Source: Gilvimarinus polysaccharolyticus (GTDB taxonomy: Bacteria; Pseudomonadota; Gammaproteobacteria; Pseudomonadales; Cellvibrionaceae). From it: a DNA stretch of 64,000 nucleotides. The stretch is from assembly GCF_001187555.1 (NCBI RefSeq), contig NZ_LFIJ01000001.1, positions 1 through 64,000 on the forward strand, in the 5' to 3' direction. The translations under genes were made by a program, and so were the position numbers. Below, piece by piece: positions 26,602 to 35,153 of this stretch (the first letter of the stretch is position 1; each line of letters opens with the position of its first letter). The notes beneath the pieces are model-generated. The model did no database searches. It saw only the letters and a list, made by a program, of their open reading frames with translations, and was not told where the DNA came from.

Positions 26602-28167
26602 ATGACCTCCTATCAGCGTGCCGCTGTTCGTTATGCCGCCATAGTGGCTTTTGGTGGATTTATTTTTGGCCTAGATGCCGCGCTTATCTCTGGGGTGGTG
26701 CGGGATATCACCGAAGTGTTTGACTTGTCCTCATTTCAGGTGGGGCTGGTGGTAGGTTCGCCCGGATATGGGGTGTTGTTTGCCCTGTTTTTGGCAGGCT
26801 ATTTGGCCGATAAGTTAGGTCGTAAAAAAACCCTGCAAATCATTGCTTCTTTATATGTTGTCTCGGCCATAGCCTCGGCCATTGCCCCAGGCTATGAGGC
26901 GCTGGTGGCCGCTCGGTTCCTGGGTGGGCTGGCGTTTACCTCGCTATCGTTGGCTTCGATGTATATCGGCGAAATAGCCCCGCCCAAGGCGCGCGGCAAG
27001 CTGGTGGCCATGAACCAAATGGCGATTGTGGTGGGCTTGTCGGCGGCTTATTTGTCGGTGTTTGCGGTGCATCAAATTTCTGAGCTAGACGCGTCATGGG
27101 TCAGCTCGTTGTTGATCGATACGCAAACGTGGCGCTGGATGTTGGGGGTTGAAATAGTACCCGCCTTGGTTTGGGTGCTGTTGTTATTCTCGATCCCCGA
27201 AAGTCCGCGCTGGCTGGTGTTGCGTGGTCGTATCGATGACGCCGAAGCGGTCATGGCCAAGTTGGTGCCGCCACAAGAGTTGGCAATTGAGATGCAGGGC
27301 ATTCGCGAGAGCTCGGTACACGGCCATAAAGATCACAGTGTGTGGCATCAGCTGCAAGATTTATTTTCTCCTGCTATTCGTAAGGCGCTGATTATTGCGG
27401 TAGTGATTGCGTTCTTTCAGCAAACCGTAGGTATTAACGCGGTGATGTTCTACGCACCGATTATCTTTGAGCAGGTGGGGCTTGGTACTAGTGCCGCTTT
27501 GTTTAACGGTGTGTATATCGGCTTGATTAGTGTGTTGGCTACCGCTTTGGCACTGGCGCTGATCGATAGGTTGGGGCGCCGGGTGTTGATTATTGTGGGC
27601 TTGGTGGTAGCGGGTGTCAGCTTGTTGTCCTGCGCGTGGGCATTTAACCAGGCCACTTATAGTTTAAACGCGGGGGCGTTAGTTAGTTTAGCGGAGCACT
27701 TGGATGTTTCTCAGTTGCAGGCGCTGGCGGGGCAAACTTACGATAGCGATTTAAGCTTTAAGGCGGCCCTAGTGGAGCAGTTGGGTCCTAGGGTGGCTCG
27801 TGATAACGAAGCGGTATTGTTTCAGTATGCAGCCAATATGAATGCCACGGTGATTTTGTTTGGGGTGTTGGCCTTTATTGCGGCTTTCCAGTTTTCCATT
27901 GGTCCGGTGATGTGGGTGCTGTTCTCTGAGCTGTTTCCTATTCATGTGCGCAGTGTGGCAATACCAGCCATGGCGCTGGTGGCAAGTATTGTCAGTGCCA
28001 TGGTGCAGCAGCTGTTCCCTATTCAACTTGAGCTGATGGGCTCCTCTGGCGTGTTTTTGAGCTACGGCGTCAGTGCCGTACTTGCTTTGATACTGCTCGC
28101 ATGGCTAATGCCCGAGACTAAGGGCAAGAGTATCGAAGAGATTGAGCAAATGCTTGCGGCAAAATAA
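26602..28167 (+). CDS. MFS sugar porter (sugar:H+ symporter family)
   Basis: Inner-membrane transporter of 521 residues with twelve hydrophobic segments. Sugar-porter signatures are GYLADKLGRKKT after helix 2, PESPRWLVLRG before the central loop, DRLGRR after helix 8 and PETKGKSIEEIE at the C terminus. The loop between helices 9 and 10 (about residues 350-415) is longer than in XylE/GalP. ATG 26602 is chosen over an upstream TTG at 26590. It is expected to carry D-galactose, 3,6-anhydro-L-galactose or a neoagaro-disaccharide into the cytoplasm; which one is not decided by sequence. It heads the cluster of anhydrogalactose genes. Confidence 0.88.
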   Translation: MTSYQRAAVRYAAIVAFGGFIFGLDAALISGVVRDITEVFDLSSFQVGLVVGSPGYGVLFALFLAGYLADKLGRKKTLQIIASLYVVSAIASAIAPGYEALVAARFLGGLAFTSLSLASMYIGEIAPPKARGKLVAMNQMAIVVGLSAAYLSVFAVHQISELDASWVSSLLIDTQTWRWMLGVEIVPALVWVLLLFSIPESPRWLVLRGRIDDAEAVMAKLVPPQELAIEMQGIRESSVHGHKDHSVWHQLQDLFSPAIRKALIIAVVIAFFQQTVGINAVMFYAPIIFEQVGLGTSAALFNGVYIGLISVLATALALALIDRLGRRVLIIVGLVVAGVSLLSCAWAFNQATYSLNAGALVSLAEHLDVSQLQALAGQTYDSDLSFKAALVEQLGPRVARDNEAVLFQYAANMNATVILFGVLAFIAAFQFSIGPVMWVLFSELFPIHVRSVAIPAMALVASIVSAMVQQLFPIQLELMGSSGVFLSYGVSAVLALILLAWLMPETKGKSIEEIEQMLAAK

Positions 28168-28175
28168 ATGTGTAT

Positions 28176-28187
28176 ATTGTTGACAAT
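28176..28187 (+). promoter_or_regulatory. GntR operator before the anhydrogalactose operon
   Basis: ATTGTTGACAAT, identical to the site before galE, begins 9 bases after the porter stop and precedes the cycloisomerase gene. TATATT at 28173-28178 overlaps its left edge as at the other sites, but no good -35 is visible here, so this may control an internal promoter or only modulate read-through. Confidence 0.6.
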
Positions 28188-28239
28188 TTACAATGGTTGG
28201 GGGTAGTCTGTGACTATTGTGAAAAGTGCAGGTAATTCA

Positions 28240-29382
28240 ATGAAAAATCAGGTGGCGGAACAAGCACGGCACGTTGCGAGCGCAACGCAGAATATTGCCG
28301 AGGTTAAAGTGGAGTACTATCGGGTGCCCTTGAAAGAGGTGCTGGCCGATGCCAAACACGGAACCCATACCCACTTTGAGTTGGTGTTGTGCCGCGTTAT
28401 TTGTGATGACGGCCTTGAAGGTGTGGGCTACACCTACACTGGGGGTACTGGTGGTCGCGCTATTTATTCGCTGTTGGCCGATGAGCTGGCGCCGATGCTT
28501 AAAGGTATGGATGCCGGCAAAATACAGGCTATTTGGGAAAAAATTCAGTGGCATCTACATTATGTTGGTCGCGGTGGCCTGGTAAGTTTTGCCCAGTCGG
28601 CGGTGGATATCGCCCTGTGGGATATTCGCTGTAAAAGGCTTGAGCAACCTCTGTGGAAGGTGGCTGGCGGGATGAGCAATACAACTCGCTGTTACGCGGG
28701 TGGAATCGATCTAAATTTTACTCAGGATCGGTTGTTGGAGAATATTCAAGGTTATCTCGATCGCGGCTTTAATGCGGTAAAAATTAAAGTAGGTAAGGAA
28801 GATTACCGTGAAGACGTAGCTCGTGTGCGTGCGGTGCGTGAGCTAATTGGTGATGACGCTACCTTTATGGTGGATGCGAATTATTCGATGACTGTAGCCG
28901 ATGCAATTCGCTTCTCAAACGCCATCAGTGATCAGGATATTACCTGGTTTGAAGAGCCGACTATTCCGGATGATTATCAAGGTTACGCCAAGATAGCTAA
29001 AGCAACTGATATCGCTTTGGCTATGGGTGAAAACCTACACACAGTACACGAATTTACCTACGCTATTAATCAAGCTTCTCTTGGTTATTTACAGCCAGAT
29101 GCTTCTAATATTGGTGGTATTACGGGTTGGTTAAAAGTTGCCGATATGGCGCAAGCGTTTAACTTGCCGGTATGTAGCCACGGTATGCATGAGTTGCATG
29201 TATCGCTTATGGCTTCGCAGCCCAATGCGGGCTATTTAGAGGTGCACTCATTTCCCATCGACTCCTACACCACACACCCTATTAAGTTGGTAAATGGTCT
29301 GGCGAAAGCACCTGATATTCCTGGCACAGGTGTTTGTTTTGATGATGATCTATTGCGGGACCACTTAATTCAACATTCTTGA
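28240..29382 (+). CDS. 3,6-anhydro-L-galactonate cycloisomerase (enolase superfamily)
   Basis: A 380-residue enolase-superfamily enzyme of the mandelate-racemase subgroup. Catalytic Lys181 and Lys183 lie in KIKVG. Metal ligands begin with Asp212 in VDAN and continue with FEEP and GEN. His314 lies in SHGMHEL. In agar-degrading bacteria this family opens the anhydro ring of 3,6-anhydro-L-galactonate to give 2-keto-3-deoxy-L-galactonate. ATG 28240 has an AGGT element upstream and is preferred over GTG 28210. The gene heads a run of four catabolic genes in the order cycloisomerase, Zn-dehydrogenase, SDR, aldehyde dehydrogenase, which supports the assignment. Confidence 0.85.
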   Translation: MKNQVAEQARHVASATQNIAEVKVEYYRVPLKEVLADAKHGTHTHFELVLCRVICDDGLEGVGYTYTGGTGGRAIYSLLADELAPMLKGMDAGKIQAIWEKIQWHLHYVGRGGLVSFAQSAVDIALWDIRCKRLEQPLWKVAGGMSNTTRCYAGGIDLNFTQDRLLENIQGYLDRGFNAVKIKVGKEDYREDVARVRAVRELIGDDATFMVDANYSMTVADAIRFSNAISDQDITWFEEPTIPDDYQGYAKIAKATDIALAMGENLHTVHEFTYAINQASLGYLQPDASNIGGITGWLKVADMAQAFNLPVCSHGMHELHVSLMASQPNAGYLEVHSFPIDSYTTHPIKLVNGLAKAPDIPGTGVCFDDDLLRDHLIQHS

Positions 29383-29394
29383 TCGAGGTTTAAT

Positions 29395-30420
29395 ATGAAA
29401 GCTGCCCAATATACTGGTAATAAAGGCTTCAGCATTGTCGATGGCGAAAAAGTTTCTCCTAAAGCGGACGAGGTTTGTATTCAGGTGGGGTTCGCGGGTA
29501 TCTGTGGCACAGATATGCACATTTACCATGGTGTAATGGATAAGCGTGTTTCTATTCCGCAAACTATTGGCCATGAAATGTCTGGCACGGTTGCCGAGGT
29601 GGGAGAGGGCGTTAGTGATTACGCTGTAGGCGATCGTGTGGTCGTGCGACCGTTAGATTACTGTGATGATTGCCCAGCATGCGATGCGGGTCATTCACAC
29701 GTATGCCACAACTTAAAATTTATGGGAGTGGATACTCCCGGTGCGTTTCAAAGCTACTGGACGGTAAAAGCTCGTACCTTACACCGTCTGCCTGAAAGCG
29801 TGAGCCTAAAGCAGGGCGCTTTGGTTGAGCCGCTCTCGGTTGCTTGTCACGATGTGTCACGCGTGGGCTTAAAGGCCGGTGAGAAAGCTGTCATCTTAGG
29901 TGGCGGTCCAATTGGTCAGCTGATCGCGGCAGTGGCTAAAAGTATTGGCGCCGAGGTGATGGTCTCTGAAGTGAACTCCGAACGCTTGAAGTTCTCTCGT
30001 GACTTGGGTGTTGCTACGGTGAATCCGTTAGAGCAAGACATAGAGGCTGTTGTTAAAGAGTGGACTGCCGGTAAAGGCGCTGATGTCGTTTTTGAAGTTA
30101 GTGGCGTTAAAGCGGCCGTTGACACTATGACACAAATTGCAGCGGTACGTGGTCGTATTTGTATGGTAGCTATTCATTCGCAAAAGCCAGAGGTCGATTT
30201 GTTTCAGTTTTTCTGGAAGGAGTTGGAGCTGGTGGGTGCCCGTGTGTATGAGGCAAAAGATTTTGATCAGGCGATCGAGCTGATTTCGAGCAAAAAAATA
30301 TCGATTGATAATTTTATCAGCAGTGTGGCACCGCTATCGCAAATTGGCGATATCTTTAGCGGTATCGACAGCAACCCTGCAGGCATGAAGTCTCTTATTG
30401 ATTGTGGAGCAAGCGAATGA
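29395..30420 (+). CDS. Zn-dependent dehydrogenase, probable 2-keto-3-deoxy-L-galactonate 5-dehydrogenase
   Basis: Medium-chain zinc dehydrogenase of 341 residues. The catalytic-zinc region GICGTDMHIYHG and GHEMSG are at residues 36-63, four structural-zinc cysteines lie in CDDCPACDAGHSHVC near 90-105, and the NAD(P) site GGGPIGQL is near 169. In the known anhydrogalactose route a dehydrogenase of this type oxidises C5 of 2-keto-3-deoxy-L-galactonate to a 2,5-diketo acid, which the next enzyme reduces. Specificity rests on gene order. The stop overlaps the following SDR start (ATGA). Confidence 0.75.
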   Translation: MKAAQYTGNKGFSIVDGEKVSPKADEVCIQVGFAGICGTDMHIYHGVMDKRVSIPQTIGHEMSGTVAEVGEGVSDYAVGDRVVVRPLDYCDDCPACDAGHSHVCHNLKFMGVDTPGAFQSYWTVKARTLHRLPESVSLKQGALVEPLSVACHDVSRVGLKAGEKAVILGGGPIGQLIAAVAKSIGAEVMVSEVNSERLKFSRDLGVATVNPLEQDIEAVVKEWTAGKGADVVFEVSGVKAAVDTMTQIAAVRGRICMVAIHSQKPEVDLFQFFWKELELVGARVYEAKDFDQAIELISSKKISIDNFISSVAPLSQIGDIFSGIDSNPAGMKSLIDCGASE

Positions 30421-31181
30421 ACCAGTATTTTAATTTAGATGGTAAAGTAGCATTAGTTACCGGCTGTAAGCGTGGTATTGGTAAAGGCATGGCAGTTGCG
30501 CTGGCCGAAGCCGGAGCAGATATTATTGGCGTTTCTGCCACTTTAGAGCTGTCTGGCTCTGAGGTGGCGAAAGAAGTTGAGGCAACTGGTCGTCGTTTTA
30601 GTGCGTATCAGTGTGACTTTTCTAATCGCGAAAGCCTGTACAAATTTATTGCCGAAGTTAAAGCGCAGCATCCGCGCATTGATATCTTAGTGAACAATGC
30701 TGGAACAATTAAGCGTGCCCCTGCGGTTGAGCATGGTGATGATATTTGGGATGAAGTGATGGAGGTTAACCTCAACTCTCAGTTTGTTCTAAGCCGCGCT
30801 TTTGGTAAAGGTATGGTAGAGCAAGGCTCTGGGAAAATTATCTTTACCGCATCTTTATTAACTTTCCAAGGTGGTATTACTGTGCCGGGTTATGCGGCAA
30901 GTAAAGGTGCTATTGGTCAGCTGACAAAAGCGCTAGCCAACGAGTGGGCCGCCCATGGCGTGAACGTTAATGCCATTGCCCCTGGATATATTGCTACCGA
31001 CAACACTCAAGCGTTGCGAGACGACGAGGGTCGTTCTAAGTCGATCCTTGAGCGCATTCCTCAGGGGCGCTGGGGAACTCCCGAGGACTTTAAAGGCCCG
31101 ATTGTGTTTTTGGCTTCTAAAGCGTCTGATTATATGAATGGTAGTGTCGTCTTGGTAGATGGCGGTTGGATGGGGCGCTAG
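30417..31181 (+). CDS. KduD-like short-chain reductase (2,5-diketo-3-deoxygluconate step)
   Basis: A 254-residue SDR with [12 protein letters not shown] (cofactor loop), NNAG, the YAASKG catalytic Tyr/Lys and the C-terminal VDGGWMGR, all as in KduD. It should reduce 2,5-diketo-3-deoxy-L-galactonate to 2-keto-3-deoxy-D-gluconate, thereby inverting C5 and joining the Entner-Doudoroff branch. ATG 30417 overlaps the upstream stop and has GGAG at 30406-30409. The aldehyde dehydrogenase follows two bases after its stop. Confidence 0.8.
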   Translation: MNQYFNLDGKVALVTGCKRGIGKGMAVALAEAGADIIGVSATLELSGSEVAKEVEATGRRFSAYQCDFSNRESLYKFIAEVKAQHPRIDILVNNAGTIKRAPAVEHGDDIWDEVMEVNLNSQFVLSRAFGKGMVEQGSGKIIFTASLLTFQGGITVPGYAASKGAIGQLTKALANEWAAHGVNVNAIAPGYIATDNTQALRDDEGRSKSILERIPQGRWGTPEDFKGPIVFLASKASDYMNGSVVLVDGGWMGR

Positions 31182-31183
31182 GC

Positions 31184-32626
31184 ATGATTAAGAATAGTGT
31201 AAATTTTATCGATGGTAAGTATGTCAAGTCTTCAGCTACTGAAACGCTAGATGTGCTTAATCCAACTACGGGTGAACTGGTTGGAAAAATTCCGGCCGGT
31301 ACCATTCAAGATGCAGAGCAAGCTCTAGAAAGCGCTAAGGCCGCGCAAAAAAGCTGGGCAAAACGTACCGCGCGCGATCGGGCAAGTTTACTGCGAAAAT
31401 TTGCGGCCGCTATTCGGGCTAAAACTGACGGGTTAGCTGAATTGCTGGTGGCCGAGCAAGGTAAGTTGCTCTCGGTTGCTAAGGCCGAGGTGAACGCAAC
31501 AGCTACGTTTATTGAGTATGCCTGTGATAACGCGTTAACTATAGAGGGAGATATTTTACCGTCTGATAATATCGGTGAAAAAATATATATCCATAAGGTT
31601 CCACGGGGCGTTGTCGTGGCGATTACGGCATGGAACTTCCCTCTTGCCTTGGCTGGCCGAAAAATTGGTCCGGCTCTGATTACTGGTAATACGATTGTCG
31701 TTAAACCGACGCAAGAAACTCCATTAGCGACTTTAGCGTTAGGTGAAATAGCTAATGAGGTTGGTTTACCCGCTGGAGTTTTAAATATCGTTAACGGTGT
31801 GGGCTCTGTCGTGGGACAGCACTTATGTGAGAGTCCCATTACTCGCTTGATTACTATGACAGGTAGTACACCTGCCGGTCAGCGTATTTATCGCACCAGT
31901 GCCGATCAGCTTACTCCGGTAATGTTAGAGCTGGGCGGTAAGGCACCCTTTATTGTGATGGATGACGCCGACCTTGATGAGGCGGCCAATGCTGCATTTG
32001 TCACACGCTTTAGTAATTGCGGCCAAGTGTGTACGTGTGCCGAGCGACTGTATGTGCACGAGGCTGTATATGACGCGTTCTTAGATAAACTTTTACCAAT
32101 GGTAAAAGCGATTAAAGTCGGCAATCCAATGGATCCAGAAACCACCATGGGGCCAAAAGTTAATGCCAGAGAAATTGAAAATATAGATCGACTGGTTAAA
32201 GAAGGTATTGCTCAGGGAGCCACCTTGCTGAGCGGCGGTGATATTGCCGTGGTTGACGGTTACCCTAATGGCCATTGGTATCAGCCCACTGTTTTGGGGG
32301 ATGTTCAGCAAGACAATATCTTAGTTCATGAAGAAACCTTTGGGCCGATTTTGCCTGTTGTAAAAATTAAAAATATTGATGAAGCTATTGCTTACTCCAA
32401 CGACAGTGAATATGGGTTATCTACCTACTTATTTACTCAAAATCTAAACTCTATCCACCGTTATATTGACGAGGTGGAAAGCGGCGAGGTTTACGTCAAT
32501 CGTGGTATTGGCGAGCAACATCAGGGTTTCCATAACGGTTGGAAACTCAGTGGTGCCGGTGGCGAAGATGGTCGGTACGGGCTCGAACAGTACTTAGAGA
32601 AAAAAACTGTTTACCTTCAGGAATGA
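31184..32626 (+). CDS. Aldehyde dehydrogenase, probable 3,6-anhydro-L-galactose dehydrogenase
   Basis: NAD(P)-dependent aldehyde dehydrogenase of 480 residues. [16 protein letters not shown] and the GSTPAGQ cofactor loop are present, as are the general base Glu in [10 protein letters not shown] and the catalytic Cys in [12 protein letters not shown]. Related lactaldehyde/succinate-semialdehyde-type enzymes in agar degraders oxidise 3,6-anhydro-L-galactose to its aldonate, which feeds the cycloisomerase three genes upstream. Start 31184 is preferred over 31166, which would overlap the SDR. A weak hairpin (32641-32661) lies after the operon. Confidence 0.8.
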   Translation: MIKNSVNFIDGKYVKSSATETLDVLNPTTGELVGKIPAGTIQDAEQALESAKAAQKSWAKRTARDRASLLRKFAAAIRAKTDGLAELLVAEQGKLLSVAKAEVNATATFIEYACDNALTIEGDILPSDNIGEKIYIHKVPRGVVVAITAWNFPLALAGRKIGPALITGNTIVVKPTQETPLATLALGEIANEVGLPAGVLNIVNGVGSVVGQHLCESPITRLITMTGSTPAGQRIYRTSADQLTPVMLELGGKAPFIVMDDADLDEAANAAFVTRFSNCGQVCTCAERLYVHEAVYDAFLDKLLPMVKAIKVGNPMDPETTMGPKVNAREIENIDRLVKEGIAQGATLLSGGDIAVVDGYPNGHWYQPTVLGDVQQDNILVHEETFGPILPVVKIKNIDEAIAYSNDSEYGLSTYLFTQNLNSIHRYIDEVESGEVYVNRGIGEQHQGFHNGWKLSGAGGEDGRYGLEQYLEKKTVYLQE

Positions 32627-32792
32627 AAAGGGCCGGTAGGGGAGTCGTTAACAGCGGCTCCTTTATCGTATGCGTCGGGTGAAAACCAGAAATTAACGCT
32701 CCTCGACCGCATCACCATAGGGTGTATCTAGCGAGATTGCTCAGCGTGTATACGTAATATTTACTTAGACTTATTAAAATAAAGTGGTAGCT

Positions 32793-35153
32793 ATGAACGT
32801 CTATAAAACTATAACTCCATTCGTTTTATTATTCTCACTGTTTCTTTCAGCGTGCAACACAGAAGAGGCTCCAACGGTTGCGGCTAGCAACGAGGCGGCG
32901 CAAGAGAAGGCCGATACCGATCAGCCATTGGCGGTTTTGTATAACTTCGATGATGCGCTTGATTCAACCATTAAATCCGCTTCTGCCAACTTAGACTTGG
33001 TCGGTTATGGCTCAGATAAAGCTATTAAAATTGACTTTCTGTCAAAAGAGAACGGTTACTCGGGGATTACCTTTAAGCCTGAGAAACCCTGGGATTGGAG
33101 TGAGTTTGATAGCTTTAGTCTGAGTATGGACTTGGCTAATGATGGCGACCAGTCGACGCAAATCTACCTGAATTTAAAAGACGGTAACGGCAACGTGGCA
33201 ACCCGCAGTGTGGTAGTGCCCCGAGGCGACTTTAAAACCTATTACGCGAAGTTAGCCGGCCACGATATCGAAGCCACCGGTGATGACGATGCCACCGAGC
33301 TTAATTTCTCATCTGGATTGCGCTCAAACCCACCCACTTGGAGCGGTGAAGATAGCCACTTTATCTGGATGTGGGGGGTTAAGAGTTTGGATGTCTCGCA
33401 GATCACCGAGATCTCGTTAAGTGTGCAGGGCGCGGTGAGCAACAAAACCATCAGTGTTGACAATGTTCGGTTAACGCCTAACCCTAAAATGGACGAAGAA
33501 TTTTTGGTGGGTATCGTCGACGAGTTCGGCCAAAATGCCAAGTACAACTACGCCGATAAAATTGATAGCCTGGAAGAACTGCACCAGGTGCGCGACGCCG
33601 AGCTGGCCGAGTTGGACGGTAAAGCCATGGCCGATCGCTCTAAATTTAGCGGCTGGAAAAGCGGCCCAAAACTTGAGGCTACCGGTTACTTTCGCACCGA
33701 AAAGGTCGATGGTAAATGGGCGTTGGTAGATCCAGAGGGCTATCTCTACTTTGCCACCGGTTTGGATATTATTCGTCTTTCCAATTCCACGACCATGACC
33801 GGTTATGATTACGATCAGGATAAAATCAATCAGCGCGATGAGCATGACCTGACTCCAGAAGATTCCATTGGCATGCTTAAAGTCAGTGATGAAGCCAAGA
33901 AGACCCGTTTTGTGGCCTCCAAAACCCGCGCCGATATGTTTAGCTGGTTGCCCGAGATGGACGGTGAGCTGGCAAACCATTACAGCTACCGTCGCGCGGC
34001 TCACTCTGGGCCACTTAAGCACGGTGAAACGTTTAGTTTTTATCAGGCCAACCTCGAGCGAAAATACGGCGAAGAGCACCCCAATAGCTTTTTAGATCAA
34101 TGGGAAGATGTGACTAAAAAACGTATGCTCAACTGGGGCTTTACCTCTTTAGGAAACTGGACCGATCCGCACTTTTACAGCAATAAACAGATTCCATTTT
34201 TTGCCAATGGCTGGATCATTGGTGACTTTAAAAAGGTCTCTAGTGGTAACGATTTTTGGGGCCCACTGCCCGACGTATTCGACCCTAAGTTTTCCGAGCG
34301 TGCCAACGTAACCGCTAAGCAAGTGGCCGCCGAGGTGCAAAATACCCCTTGGTGTGTAGGTGTGTTTATCGACAATGAAATGAGCTTTGGCCGCTCCGAA
34401 TCGGATCAGCTGCGCTACGGCATTGTGATTAACACCCTGGGGCGCGATGCCTCAACCGTGCCCACCAAAGCACAATTTAGTCAGTTGATGAAGGCCAAAT
34501 ATGAAAGTATTGGGGCTTTTAACCAAGCGTGGAATCTAAAGCTGACAGACTGGAGTGAGTTTGACAATGGCTTTGCGCCGGGCGAGATCACCAAAGCCCA
34601 GCGTGTGGATTACGCCGATATGCTAGAGCACTACGCTACTCAGTATTACCGTGTGGTACACGATGCAGTGCAGGAGCACTTGCCCAATCATCTATACCTA
34701 GGGTCACGTCTGCCCGATTGGGGTATGCCCATCGAGGTGGTGCGAGCTGCGGCTAAGTACGCGGATGTGGTTAGCTACAATGTTTATAAAGAAGGCCTGA
34801 ATAAGAAAAAGTGGGAGTTTTTGGCCGAGATCGATAAGCCCAGTATTATTGGTGAGTTCCACATGGGCGCTATGGATCGCGGTTTGTATCACCCAGGCTT
34901 GATTCACGCCGAAGATCAGGATGACCGGGCGCAAATGTATCTGCGTTATATGGATACGGTCGTCGAGAACCCATACTTTGTCGGGGCGCACTGGTTTCAG
35001 TATATGGATTCGCCGCTGACTGGCAGGGCTCACGATGGTGAAAATTACAACGTCGGTTTTGTTGATGTGACCGATACTCCCTATCCAGAAATGGTAGAAG
35101 CGGCGAAAGAACTTGGCCGTAATCTTTATGACGAACGCTACGGAGACAAATAA
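32793..35153 (+). CDS. GH50 beta-agarase lipoprotein
   Basis: A 786-residue enzyme with a lipoprotein signal (LFLSAC, Cys21). An N-terminal beta-sandwich (about 45-230) resembles the carbohydrate-binding module of GH50 enzymes and is followed by a TIM barrel. Acid/base Glu529 lies in GVFIDNEMSFG and nucleophile Glu688 in IIGEFHMG, at positions close to those of the characterised exo-agarase of Saccharophagus. Exo-acting GH50 enzymes release neoagarobiose. Start ATG 32793 is chosen over GTG 32784. The stop codon abuts the next ATG, so the PhoD-like gene is translationally coupled. A weak GntR-like site is at 32745-32756. Confidence 0.88.
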   Translation: MNVYKTITPFVLLFSLFLSACNTEEAPTVAASNEAAQEKADTDQPLAVLYNFDDALDSTIKSASANLDLVGYGSDKAIKIDFLSKENGYSGITFKPEKPWDWSEFDSFSLSMDLANDGDQSTQIYLNLKDGNGNVATRSVVVPRGDFKTYYAKLAGHDIEATGDDDATELNFSSGLRSNPPTWSGEDSHFIWMWGVKSLDVSQITEISLSVQGAVSNKTISVDNVRLTPNPKMDEEFLVGIVDEFGQNAKYNYADKIDSLEELHQVRDAELAELDGKAMADRSKFSGWKSGPKLEATGYFRTEKVDGKWALVDPEGYLYFATGLDIIRLSNSTTMTGYDYDQDKINQRDEHDLTPEDSIGMLKVSDEAKKTRFVASKTRADMFSWLPEMDGELANHYSYRRAAHSGPLKHGETFSFYQANLERKYGEEHPNSFLDQWEDVTKKRMLNWGFTSLGNWTDPHFYSNKQIPFFANGWIIGDFKKVSSGNDFWGPLPDVFDPKFSERANVTAKQVAAEVQNTPWCVGVFIDNEMSFGRSESDQLRYGIVINTLGRDASTVPTKAQFSQLMKAKYESIGAFNQAWNLKLTDWSEFDNGFAPGEITKAQRVDYADMLEHYATQYYRVVHDAVQEHLPNHLYLGSRLPDWGMPIEVVRAAAKYADVVSYNVYKEGLNKKKWEFLAEIDKPSIIGEFHMGAMDRGLYHPGLIHAEDQDDRAQMYLRYMDTVVENPYFVGAHWFQYMDSPLTGRAHDGENYNVGFVDVTDTPYPEMVEAAKELGRNLYDERYGDK

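Noticed and set aside
32641-32661. Hairpin GGAGTCG/CGGCTCC after the aldehyde dehydrogenase as a terminator
   Set aside because: Only seven pairs with one wobble and no proper U tract; not convincing.
32745-32756. CGTGTATACGTA as a full GntR operator before GH50
   Set aside because: Only 7 of 12 positions match ATTGTATACAAT; kept as a weak candidate in the GH50 entry, not as a feature.
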